Shown here piece after piece: positions 10,708-21,418 of a stretch of DNA of 64,000 nucleotides. The translations under genes were made by a program, and so were the position numbers. Source of the DNA: Garcia nutans (Eukaryota > Streptophyta > Magnoliopsida > Malpighiales > Euphorbiaceae); NCBI GenBank assembly GCA_947685225.1, contig CANTUV010000008.1, forward strand, positions 46,745,501-46,809,500. Reading direction: 5' to 3'. Position 1 is the stretch's first letter. Each line of letters opens with the position of its first letter. Below the pieces are notes generated by a model. That model saw nothing but the letters and a program-made list of their open reading frames with translations. It was not told the origin of the DNA and ran no database searches.

Positions 10708-11180
10708 TAATGTTCCATTCTTTTTGTTCTTCCTTTTGCAAAAAATTCAGCTATTTTTTAGCTAGCCTCCATATCTTCTCCTTGCCCCCTGCGTGGCAAA
10801 ATATTTGGAAGGGAGTTTGAAAATATTTTGTACACGCATAAACTCAAAAATTGAAAAGGAGAGACTTTATCCTTGTGTAGGCTCAAACCAATGATTTTTT
10901 TCATTTAGGCTCTGATTGATGTTCGTCTTGTCTAGCTCCTCACTCAAGCATGCATTTCTTCTTTATAAAGTGACTGGAGCTTCCTTAAGCAACAGTCCTT
11001 CCATGCCCCCTAATTCCATATCTTCTTCATGTTTGCTTCATAAAGTATTGTTGTTTAGTTTTGGCAAAAAAATACAATGTGATATGCTCATGTATGCATG
11101 ATATGCATGAATAATACTTACAGTGGTTCCATCGACTCACAGATCGAGGTGATCAGCTGAAGTGTTCTCATTAACTCTAG
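10708..11180 (+). mobile_element. segment X1, inverted copy of Tat/Ogre-like internal sequence
   Basis: Directly after the LTR end, where a primer site should be, lies sequence that is the diverged reverse complement of about 12836-13325. It belongs to the - strand element seen in full at 27544-31948 and repeats at 16960 and 27544. It joins the following segment at a shared TCTAG (11176-11180), which looks like a microhomology-mediated deletion. No gene. Confidence 0.75.
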
Positions 11181-13389
11181 GCATTGTTTGGTTAGCTAAC
11201 AACTAGTATCCACCCTATTAAATATTAATCCCTAGTTGTCCCTTTGAGCCTTCATAAAATTCTAGCTTTCTTTTCATTGGCTTACAAACCTTGAAAACCT
11301 ACCCTGAGCTGTTGTGATACTTTTGACAAGTCTTATGATCACTAAGATGAAGAGGTAAGAAGATCAAAGAAAACAATGATTAGTCAAGATCATAAAGATA
11401 GTTGAAGTTCTCAAGACTATGAAGATAGTTGAAGTTCTCAAGTCCATAAGGGTAGTTGATGTTTTCAAGACTATGAAGATAGTTGAAGTTCTCAAGACCA
11501 TAAGGGTAGTTGAAGCTCCCATAATATCTCCAATATATCAAGACAACATCGGAGTAACAAATGATTTATCCCTGTTAAAGAAGATTTATGTTACTCCAAT
11601 CATCCATTATTGGAAGCCCAAGTTGGTACAAACAAGACAACTCTTTTAGAGCTACAAAAAAAAAAACAAAACAAAACAAAAAAAGGAAGAAAAGGAAAAA
11701 AAGTAGAAGAAAAAAGGAAAAGAGAAAAAGAAAAAAAAAAGAGAAAACCCAAAATGGTTCAAAAAGCCAACTGAGTTCTCTTTTACCTAAGACAACAAAA
11801 GGCTTCCATTTGGTTTATAAGAACGGTTTGACTTGAATTGGTCCAACCCGACCAAAGATTCAATCAAAATCAAAGAAAAAGTTGAAAAACTATTTAGTTC
11901 TTCAAAGTCCTATACTTGACAGTCCTGCAAGGAAGAAGAACAAAATGATAAAATGCTCAAAGAAAGGGAAGAGTAAGGAAAATAACGAGGAAAAGGGAAG
12001 AGTAAGAAAAATAAAGAAAAGGGAGAAGAAGAAAAGAAACAAGTTTGGGTACCAACTTTATGCAAAGAAACAAAGATTGTCCTAATCAAGATCCAGATTA
12101 ATGCCAAGAAGATTGAAGGAATTTGGAGTCTAGAAAGATTGCTCCCAACTGTCTAAAGTTCCAATAAGAAATTTGTAGTGTGAAGATTTGTCCATTGTGT
12201 CACACCAGCTCCAATCTCAAAATGGCCTTCACTTAAACCCGTGTCCCTTATAGACCCCATTTCAAGCCTATCAAAGACCTGTTGATCTTTCTTGGTAGGT
12301 TGAGTCTATTAGTGGAGATAGTTTGGATATACATGCATATGAGATAGACAATATTTAAACTCAAATGAGACCTTTGGCCAAATAATGTGTATGTGCCTAT
12401 CTGAAGTGCAACAGTTCTTGCTTAAATAGAAATGATTCCCGAGTTTAGTACGATAACTAGGGTTGTCATGTTATAGATATGTTAATTTGGAAAATGAAGT
12501 CCTAAGGTACATTGACAATGATTTGGCAAAGCCAACATTTGATTTCAAAATCAAAATACAAAAAAAAAAGTGTTTTGTCATACAAAGTCTTCAAATTAAG
12601 GGAAGTATGTTGAACCTCCAAAGGACACATTGGGCAAAGGAAATGATTATTGGAAAGGTCATGAAGAAGCTATCAACTGACATGTTGAGACATAGTTTGA
12701 AATAGATGAATCCCTGACTCTGCTGCTTGGGGTCTCCATTATTCATAATTTCAACATCTTGAAGATAAAAGCCATAAATGTGAAGCAGTCTATCATTCCA
12801 ATGCAAGACTTGAACGAGCATCGAAAAGGAGTCAACGAGAATGCTTCTGCTGATCACCTCGGCCTGTGAGTCAATGAAACCACTGTAAGTATCATTCATG
12901 CATATCATGCATACATGATCATATCACATTGCACTTTCTTGTCTTGTGTTGTCTATTCCTTGTCAAAATGAATAGCAAACACCTTGCGAAGTAAAGAATC
13001 AAAAGAAGATATTGAATCAAGAGGGCACGGAAAGCCTATTTGCTTGTGGAAGCTCCAATCATTTTGCAAAAGAAGAAATACGTGCTTGTGCGACGAACTA
13101 GATAACAACAACATCAATCAGAGTCCGCATAGAAAAATCATGGGTTTGAGCCTACATAGGGGGCAAAGTTTCGCCTTTTCAATTTTTTGAGTTTATATAT
13201 AAAACATTTTCAAACTCACTTGCAAATATCTCGCCACGCAGGGGGAAAAGGAGAGGATATGAAGGCTAATTAAAAATAGCTGAATTTTTGCAAAAAGGAA
13301 GAACAAAAGAATGAAACATTAGAACTCTCAAAAGAATGAAGATGCAAAAGACAAAAGATCAGTTTAGCTAAAAGAGCTGAAGCCAGGGT

Positions 13390-13610
13390 AAGACCCGACC
13401 TCCAATGGATAAAGATCCATGTTCCAAGGGTGAAGATCCGATCTCAAAGGATGAAGATCAATATTTTCAAGGGTAGAGACCTGACCTCCAATGGATAAAG
13501 ATCCATGTTCCAAGGGTGAAAACCCGATCTCAAAGGATGAAGATCCATTTTCAAGGGTGAAGACCCGGTCTCAAAGGATGAAGATCCATTTTGAGGGTGA
13601 AAAACCACAA
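13390..13610 (+). repeat. tandem repeats around AAGGATGAAGATCCA
   Basis: Five or six imperfect copies of a roughly 40-bp unit alternate 'GGATGAAGATCC' with 'AAGGGTGAAGACCCGA'. Both parts are partly self-complementary. A second copy lies at 23967-24185. Confidence 0.75.
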
Positions 13611-13744
13611 TGCATAGAACAGCCAGAGCAGTCAGACTTCTCAACTAAAAGGTTAGTCAAACTCAATCTCGGGTCCAATCTCCCATTCTCGTGTCCGAGT
13701 ACCCAATCTCGGGTCCAAGTACCCAAATCAAATCCAAAGCAAGT

Positions 13745-14412
13745 TTAGGATCGAGTATCCAAATCCAGTTTAGGATAGAGTATCCAAATCCAGTATTTAA
13801 TCGAGTATCCAAGTCCAGTTAGGATTGAGTATCCAAATCCAATTTAGGATTGAGTATCCAAATCCAGTTTAGGATCGAGTATCCAAATCAAGTTTAGGAT
13901 CGAGTATCCAAGTCCATTTAGGATCGAGTATTCCAATCCAATTTAGGATCGAGTATCCAAATCCAGTTTAGGATTGAGTATCCAAACCTAGTTTAGGATC
14001 GAGTATCCAAGTCCAGTCAGGATTGAGTATTCCAATCCAATTTAGGATCGAGTATCCAAATCAAGTTAGGATCGAGTATCCCAATCACAGTTAGGATCGA
14101 GTATCCAAATCCAGTTTAGGATCAAGTATCCAAATCCAGTTAGGATCGAGTATCCCAATTAAATTTAGGATTGAGTATCCAAGTCCAGTTAGGGTCAAGT
14201 ATCCCAATCCAATTTAGGATTGAGTATCCTAATCCAGTTAGGATCGAGTATCCCAATCCAGCTTAGGATCAATATCCAAACCCTATTTAGGATTAAGTAT
14301 CCAAATCCAATTTAGGATCAAGTATTCAAACCCAATTTAGGATCGAGTATCCCAATCCAAATCCAGTTAGGATCGAGTATCCGAGCCTAGTTTAGGATCG
14401 AGTATCCAAATC
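13745..14412 (+). repeat. ~25-bp tandem array, unit GGATCGAGTATCCAAATCCA
   Basis: About 26 imperfect head-to-tail copies sit between the internal region and the 3' LTR. Tandem arrays in the 3' untranslated region are a known trait of Tat/Ogre elements and a known source of satellite DNA. There are no unique spacers, so this is not a CRISPR. Confidence 0.9.
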
Positions 14413-14655
14413 TCTCAGGTCCAAAACCCAAATTACCCTTAGGTCCAGAACATAGAATTATCCCTAAGTCCAGAACTTAACTCGGGTCCAGAACCCAAAT
14501 TTTCATTAGGTCCAGAACCTACAATTATCCTTGAGTCCAGAACTCGAATCGGGTCCAGAACCCAAATTTTCCTTAGGTCCAGAACCTAGAATTATCCTTG
14601 AGTCCAGAACTCGAACCAGGTCCAGAACTCGAACTGGGTCCAGAACCCAAAACCT
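14413..14655 (+). repeat. tandem array, unit GGTCCAGAACCTAGAATTAT
   Basis: About eight imperfect units, each built on TCCAGAAC, follow the 25-bp array and precede the polypurine tract. Confidence 0.85.
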
Positions 14656-14720
14656 CAACTATCTCAAAAATTAAGTCTTATTACTTTTCACTCTCTTTCA
14701 CTAAAGTTTCAGATCATTCA

Positions 14721-14734
14721 AGCAGGGGGCAAAC
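14721..14734 (+). promoter_or_regulatory. polypurine tract, unit 1
   Basis: AGCAGGGGGCAAAC directly precedes the TGTAGACCC start of L1. It would prime second-strand synthesis. Confidence 0.8.
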
Positions 14735-16959
14735 TGTAGACCCTTAATTTTTGACCCAGTCCGGTCCAATATATTTATTGAGTCCAAAATAATTTTTGTG
14801 TTGTCTAATATATTTTAATTGGTCCAAAATAATTTTTATTATCTTAATTAAATTATTTTTGCTTTATTATCTAATTTTTATTAATAATAAATAAAAAACA
14901 AATAAAAATCGGCGACGAAAAAATCGGCAATGAAAAAATCGTCGCCGAAAATTCTAGCGTGGGCTTGGTCGTGGGCCATTTCTCCCGCAGGAGTTTCCTG
15001 CAGGCGAAATGGCCATAGGCCTACTCCTCGCCCATTGCCGCAGCCAACTGCGGCAGATTTTTTTCGCCAGCGCAATTTTTCCTGTGGCAAATTTTTTCGG
15101 CAGCGAAATTTTCCAACGCAAATTTTTCGAAACCTAATTCAATTAGGTTTCGGTTTCCTTTTCTTATTAAATATGGTATGCATTGTGTAATTAGGACAAA
15201 CCAATAAAAAATCTATAAATAACAACACAAAAGGGAGGAAAATCATTCAGAATTAGGAACCAAAATTGGGAGAATTGCAAACCGAATCTGTGAAGGATAG
15301 GCAGCAAATCAATTTGACTTTTTAAGAGAAACAAGCAACGCATTAAAAAAGGAATCAAAGGCAGCAATTGTCTTTGTTCTTGTTCATCCAAGAAGAATTA
15401 TTTTTGGAGGAATCAACAAAAAGAGGTATGTATTAAATTCTTTGGTTATTTTTTCACCATAGCTAAAACTAGGAAATTGTGTTTTTCAAAATTAAAAACC
15501 TTAGAACTTTAATTTAGTTTTTCTAAAGTTAAAAACACTAGTCTGTTGCTTTATTTTCCAAAAAGCTTAAAATTATTATTTTTACTTCTTCAAATCTTAA
15601 AACCCTAATTGAACATATTTTTCAACAAAACCAAAATTTGATTCTGTTTCTTTCAAAATTTTAAACTTGGTTCTGTTTCTTTCAACAAACCTTAACAAAT
15701 ATCTTTTCTATTTTTATAAACTTTAAATCGTTTGCTTAAATTCATAAAACTTCATAAAATTATCAAATTGATTTCCAAATTCTAAAAACCAATTCATCAC
15801 CCGAGACCCTAATTTTAAATCCTAAAACCCTAATTCAACTTCCAAACCTAAAATAGTAAACTTTAACCCCTTTAAAACCTTAAATTCTAACATTTTCTAA
15901 ACCTTAATCCTTTAAAGCTTTAAAAACCATAAAAATACAAATATTCTAAATTTACACAGTAAGCTTGAAAATCATCATTTAAAACCATGAATCAAAAGTA
16001 TTTTAAAGTGTCTAAAACCCTAGTTTCATGATTTCACCATTCAAACCTTAATTTGTTTAATCAAAGAGTCTTACCAACCTTTTAAAACATAAAACCCTTA
16101 ATTTATTTTAATTCTTTAAAAAGTCACAGTAGCTTAAATTCAAAAATCCAAAACCCTAAACATATGAAATAAAGGATCCTAAATGGAAGCAGTAGCCATA
16201 ATTTGGATTTTTATTTACCTTATTCAATTCCATATTTGATTTATTTTATATTCTTTGATTTATTTAAGTTCAATACTTGGTTTATTTAATTTATTATGGA
16301 TGGATGTTTACTTTTTATGCATATTTAATACCTTTGATGAATGATTTATTTATGATGAATGGTTATTTACTTTTATCAATTTATTTAGATTTTTAAACTA
16401 TTGTAAGAGGTATGTTTCCACATGGTGGGTACCTCATTAGTTAAAGTCATATAATTTAAATTGTTTTTCTATTTTAGAACCAATGTAAAGGGCATGTTTC
16501 TACCTTTTGATGGGTGTCCTATTTAGGCATGTGATGTAAGGACATGTTTCCATCTTCGGATGGGTGTCCATTTATTTGTTTTGCTTGGAACTTGCTTTGA
16601 TTTTAATATATTGATGCTTTCTTTTAATTGTTGTGTGTGATACGGATAATATTGTTGTATTTAAGAATTTTATAATATTAAGACCTGTAAAGGAGGCCGG
16701 TTCCAATGAACCAGGCGTTGTGGGGGTGCTGGGCTATTTCTCACCTTCCCCACACGTACCCAACTTTCCAAACCCATTAAGGGATTGGGGATTCCTTAGG
16801 AATCAAGTCATCCACCCCTTTCTTTTTTCCTGGCCCGTCCGGGTGGCGACTCCATTTTCTCCGGACTTAGGTCCTTGTTCTCTAAGGCCCCGAGCCTAAA
16901 TAGTGCCAAAGTCACAAGAACCATTCCACCAGGAGTGGTTGCGAAAATCCCTGCTCACA
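14735..16959 (+). mobile_element. Tat/Ogre-like LTR copy L1 (2225 bp)
   Basis: It starts TGTAGACCC after the polypurine tract and ends CTGCTCACA. It is near-identical to L2 and to the visible part of L0. An inverted repeat TCGGCGACG/CGTCGCCGA (14909-14948) sits in the upstream part, followed by the promoter. Three such LTRs with two different interiors between them show a tandem array, not a simple element. Confidence 0.88.
15128..15221 (+). promoter_or_regulatory. LTR core promoter: hairpin, CCAAT, TATAAATA (L1)
   Basis: Arms CGAAACCTAAT (15128-15138) and ATTAGGTTTCG (15142-15152), CCAAT at 15201-15205, TATAAATA at 15214-15221. A donor-like AG/GTATGT follows at 15424-15431. Confidence 0.6.
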
Positions 16960-17515
16960 TAATGTTCCATTCTTTTTGTTCTTCCTTTCGCAAAAAATTC
17001 AGCTATTTTTTAGCTAGCCTCCATATCTTCTCCTTGCCCCTGCGTGGCAAAATATTTGGAAGGGAGTTTGAAAATATTTTGTACACGCATAAACTCAAAA
17101 ATTGAAAAGGAGAGACTTTACCCCTTGTGTAGGCTCAAACCAATGATATTTTCATTTAGGCTCTGATTGATGTTCGTCTTGTCTAGCTCCTCGCTCAAGC
17201 ATGCATTTCATCTTTATAAAGTGACTGGAGCTTCCTTAAGCAATAGTCCTTCCATGCCCCCTAATTCCATATCTTCTTCATGTTTGCTTCATAAAGTATT
17301 GTTGTTTAGTTTTGGCAAAAAAAAAATATAGTGTGATATGCTCATGTATGCATGATATGCATGAATAATACTTACAGTGGTTCCAATGACTCACAGATCG
17401 AGGTGATCAGCTGAAGTGTTCTCATTAACTCTCTCTAGATGCCTATTCTGGTCTTGCATTGGAATGATAGAAGACTTTGCATTTATGGCTTTTATCTCCA
17501 AGATGTTGAGGAAAG
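16960..17515 (+). mobile_element. segment X2, inverted internal sequence
   Basis: Near-identical to 27544-28095 and to X1 for its first 470 bases. It breaks off at GATGTTGAGGA and joins the middle of an LTR through a few filler bases (about 17512-17520). This is the junction expected if a unit of about 10.5 kb was duplicated in tandem. Confidence 0.7.
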
Positions 17516-18836
17516 GTTTTTCAAAATTTTAAACTTGGTTTTATTTCTTTCAACCAACCTTAACAAATATCTTTTCTATTTTTATAAACTTTAAATTATT
17601 TGCTTAAATTCATAAAACTTCATAAAATTATCAAATTGATTTCCAAATTTTAAAAAACAATTCATCACCCGAGACCCTAATTTTAAATCCTAAAACCCTA
17701 ATTCAACTTCCAAACCTAAAATAGTAAAGTTTAACCCCTTTAAAACCTTAAACCCTAACTTTTTCTAAACCTTAATCCTTTAAAGCTTTAAAAACCATAA
17801 AACACAAATATTCTAAATTTACACAGTAAGCTTGAAAATCATCATTTAAAACCATGAATCAAAAGTATTTTAAAGTGTCTAAAACCCTAGTTTCATGATT
17901 TCACCATTCAAACCTTAATTTGTTTAATCAAAGAGTCTTACCAACCTTTTAAAACATAAAATCCTTAATTTATTTTAATTCTTTAAGAAGTCACAGTAGC
18001 TTAAATTCAAAAATCCAAAACCCTAAACATATGAAATAAAGGATCCTAAATGGAAGCAGTAGCCATAATTTGGATTTTTATTTACCTTATTCAATTCCAT
18101 ATTTGATTATGTTTTGATTTATTTTATATGCTTTAATTTATTTAAGTTCAATACTTGGTTTATTTAATTTATTATGGATGGATGTTTACTTTTTATTGAT
18201 ATTTAATACCTTTGATGAATGATTTATTTATGATGAATGGTTATTTACTTTTATCAATTTATTTAGATTTTTAAATGTTGTAAGAGGTATGTTTCCACTT
18301 GATGGGTACCTCATTAGTTAAAGTCATGTAATTTAAATTGCTTTTCTATTTTAGAACTAATGTAAAGGGCATGTTTCTACCTTTCGGTGGGTGTCCTATT
18401 TAGGCATGTGATGTAAGGACATGTTTGCATCTTCGGATGGGTGTCCATTTATTTATTTTGCTTGGACCTTGCTTTGATTTTAATATATTGATGCTTTCTT
18501 TTAATTATTGTGTGTAATATGTATAATATTGTTGTATTTAAGAATTTTATAATATTAAGACCTGCAAAGGAGGCCGGTCCCAATGAACTGGGCATTGTGG
18601 GGGTGCTGGGCCATTTCTCACCTTCCCCACACGTACCCAACTTTCCGAACCCATTAAGGGGTTGGGGATTCCTTAGAAATCGAGTCATCCACCCCTTTCT
18701 TTTTTCCCAGCCCATCCGGAAGGCGACTCCATTTTCTCCAGACTTAGGTCCGTGTTCTCTAAAGCCCCCAGCCTAAACAGTGCTGAAGTCACAAGAACAA
18801 TTCCACCGGGAGTGGGGGCAAAAATCTCCGCTCACA
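17516..18836 (+). mobile_element. partial 5' LTR of the gag-bearing unit
   Basis: Corresponds to the last 1.3 kb of L1/L2 but is more diverged from them than they are from each other. It ends CGCTCACA at 18836 directly before a primer site, so it is the true 5' LTR of the gag-bearing unit, truncated at its left. Confidence 0.8.
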
Positions 18837-18837
18837 A

Positions 18838-18855
18838 TGGCGACTCCACTGGGGA
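18838..18855 (+). promoter_or_regulatory. primer binding site, probably tRNA-Arg
   Basis: TGGCGACTCCACTGGGGA begins one base after the LTR. It has the form of a complement to the CCA end of a tRNA. Ogre/Tat elements use tRNA-Arg; the identity is from memory of the family and was not checked against tRNA sequences. Confidence 0.8.
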
Positions 18856-19857
18856 TTAGAGAAGTTGATTCTGTTAGTCTTTTTATTATTCTATTCTTTC
18901 TGATAATGATATTATCCATTGCATCTTCTTAAATTGCATCGTGTGTGTGAGTTAGGACCCCCGTGTTACCTGTGTTGTGCTATGTAAGGGATACCATACT
19001 TTCACTCAAGGTATAGAGATCGAGCTTGGTATAACCACTCATAGCCTCGCACCATTTGGTATATACTTGCTATGGGAACCTAAGCCTTTTTACCCAAAGA
19101 CTAAAGCTCATGTAATTGGCCTAGTTACTTTCCTTAGGTTTTTACCCCAAATGCATGTTGTTTGACTATGGTTAGTTTATCTTAGTCTAAATCATGGCTT
19201 ATTTGGTTTGTTCTTTTTCTAATATGACCTAAGAATATTGTAAGCTTAAAATAAACTGTTCTTTAAAGTCCAAAAGACCAAAGCTATTTTTAAAAATTTT
19301 CAAGATGGTCTTTGGACATAAAATTTTTCTAAAAATAAATCAAAACTTTTCTTTGGCCCATGGCCCAAATACAAAGCCAAAATCCATTTTTCTAAAATCT
19401 TTTACAATGGGCTTAGAAACAAAACTATTTTCACCCAACCTTTTCTTACAAAGAGCTTGCAAAAATATTTAGGTCAATTATGAGATACCAAAAATCAATT
19501 GTGGGCCTAGTTTACACTAAGAATAAATTAACCATGGGCTTGTTTTTGGCATGAACCATTAGTTACCTTTTTTCAAGTGAGAAATCTATTTATGATAAAC
19601 CTCTTAATTTAGTTTTAATCCAATATAGCATAAGAGATACTTTAGTTGGTTGGATGGATTAAAACATAATTAATGGAAATTATCATGGATGGATTTCCAT
19701 TTTCAAAAACATAACTATTGGTTGAAATGTCTGAGGGAATTATTCGAAAACAAGATGCCCCATGTTGTTATTTTGTTAACCATATACCTAGGAAAAGAGA
19801 CTCGCCATTCGTGTGTGGATGTTATAAGGTTGGAAGGAACGTTCTAATTATCTTTCT
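18856..19857 (+). mobile_element. untranslated leader before gag
   Basis: About 1 kb between primer site and gag has no supported gene. In Ogre elements an extra ORF1 precedes gag; I see no intact equivalent. Confidence 0.5.
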
Positions 19858-21418
19858 TTGTTAATTGTTCGTGCATACATGCATACATTTTCATCTCATA
19901 TCATTGACCCTCTCTGGCTCACAGCCTTGGATTACAATAGCTCAAAAGCTTACGACAATTCGACCTACGCCGGAAGCGAAGAATCTAGCAATAACTCAAT
20001 CACTTGCTCACCTAAAACAATGGAGCCTGAAAAAATTCAAAGGATGGTGGATGAGGCCTTCAATGCCAAGATGGAAGAAATAAAAGAAGCCATGGCTGAG
20101 ACCATAAAAAATCAACTAGCTGTAATTTTAGGAAACAATGCCGAAGAGTCTGCTAGCATCAAGAAAGTCCAAGGGAAGGCTAAAGTTGATTTTGATGATG
20201 ATAAGGTGATCATTGATGATGATGATTGGGCTCAATACTACCAAGATCTTCATGAGAAAAAGGAGTCAAAGGTCGTTGAGAAGGAAACTATTGAAAAGAC
20301 CGAGACATCTGATGTTGAAAAGATGATTACTGATTTAGAAAAGAAATTTGAGAAGAAACTAAAGACCGAGGAGATGCTCGAGATCGATAAACTATTTGTA
20401 CAAGATGAGGAGGTTCCTTATAAGTTCAGGATGCCTTCCTTCGCTAGGTACAATGGAACCGGAAACCCTCATCTCCATGTGAAGCAGTACATCACTGCCA
20501 TGCAGTCTGCCTAAGCTACTATGGCTCAAACCCTAAGGTACTTTATGATCTCATTGGACCCTGTTGTCCAAAGCTGGTTCAATACCTTGGATGATGGAAC
20601 ACAAAAGAGTTGGGATCTACTTTACAAAGCCTTCATCCAACAATATGGATATAATGTTGAGTTAGAAGTACTTTAATGGAAGTGGAGTCCATAAGGCAAA
20701 GGCCAAATGAGAATTTTGTGGACTATGTGAAAAGATGGAGAAATGAGACTGCTTTGCTCAAAAAGAGGCCCGATGAATTCGATCAAATAAGGATGATTGT
20801 GAGAGGGGTGTTGCCTAATCTTCGTGACAGGATGTCTCATACACTCATCCCTGATTTCAAACACCTTCTCCAAGCTGGTTTGCAAATTGAAGAATGGGAA
20901 AGGGAGAAGAATCGCTTTTCAATAAAAAGGAATGAGAAAGGGAATTACCAGTCCGAAAATCAAAGCACTCAAAAAGAGGTTGATGTTAATGTAACCGGTC
21001 AAGGAAATAAAAGACAATTCTCAGAATTGGGGAAACCTCTATCTTGGGTTTTTAGCAAGCTGAAAAGAAAGGGTTGTTGCAACCGTTAGCTCCTCGACCA
21101 CTACATAATCCACTGCCACCAAACTTTAATGCCGAGGCCTTCTGTCAATTTCATCAAATGTGCGGGCATAAAATAGATAAATGTGCTCATTTAAGGCATG
21201 AGATCCAAGATTTGATTGATAGTGGCAAGCTACTCGAGCGGGATAAGCCCAATAGAAAGGATAACCCTTTACCTAAATTTGGAAGAGTGCCACCACCAAC
21301 AACCTTTATGGTGGGAAAAGGATTGGAAGAAGATTTTGTTTTATCCTCTTTTCAAGATGGGAATGTTGAAGATGTGAAAGGAAAAGAATCCCAACTCAAC
21401 GAACATTCCTTAGCTTGA
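19858..21418 (+). pseudogene. gag of Tat/Ogre-like element, broken
   Basis: Gag builds the cytoplasmic particle that packages retrotransposon RNA. The first open part (19858-20514) has an acidic, lysine-rich coiled-coil-like N-terminal region beginning near MEPEKIQRMVDEAF (20021). It runs into the capsid motif RMPSFARYNGTGNPHLHVKQY. A stop follows, but gag-like sequence continues (VVQSWFNTLDDG, then RQRPNENFVDYVKRWRNE, 20676-21089). It ends with a degenerate zinc-knuckle region FCQFHQMCGHKIDKCAHLRH, 21140-21200. One in-frame stop and at least two frame changes break it. It is not followed by protease or pol, so the unit is non-autonomous even before decay. Confidence 0.85.

Larger units (their letters stand above)
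11181..14734 (+). mobile_element. segment Y1, post-gag internal region of Tat/Ogre-like unit 1
   Basis: This 3.55-kb stretch matches 21740-25297 almost base for base, whereas the primer site and gag that precede the latter are deleted here. No protease, RT, RNase H or integrase motifs are visible in any frame. Contents in order: short direct repeats around TAGTTGAAGTTCTCAAG (11395-11515), purine-rich tracts (11650-11757 and 11930-12045), unrecognised sequence, then the tandem-repeat blocks and polypurine tract listed separately. Short open frames kept in both copies simply reflect the recent duplication. Confidence 0.75.

Noticed and set aside
11588..12085. Lysine-rich open frames
   Set aside because: Result of purine-rich low-complexity tracts (A/G runs); not conserved as protein.
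12591..12908. 105-codon - strand frame, almost unchanged at 23167-23484
   Set aside because: The conservation is explained by recent duplication of the whole segment; no family motif, and the inverted diverged copy does not keep the frame open.
13745..14412. CRISPR-like regular repeats
   Set aside because: Units are head to tail with no unique spacers, and the context is a eukaryotic retrotransposon.
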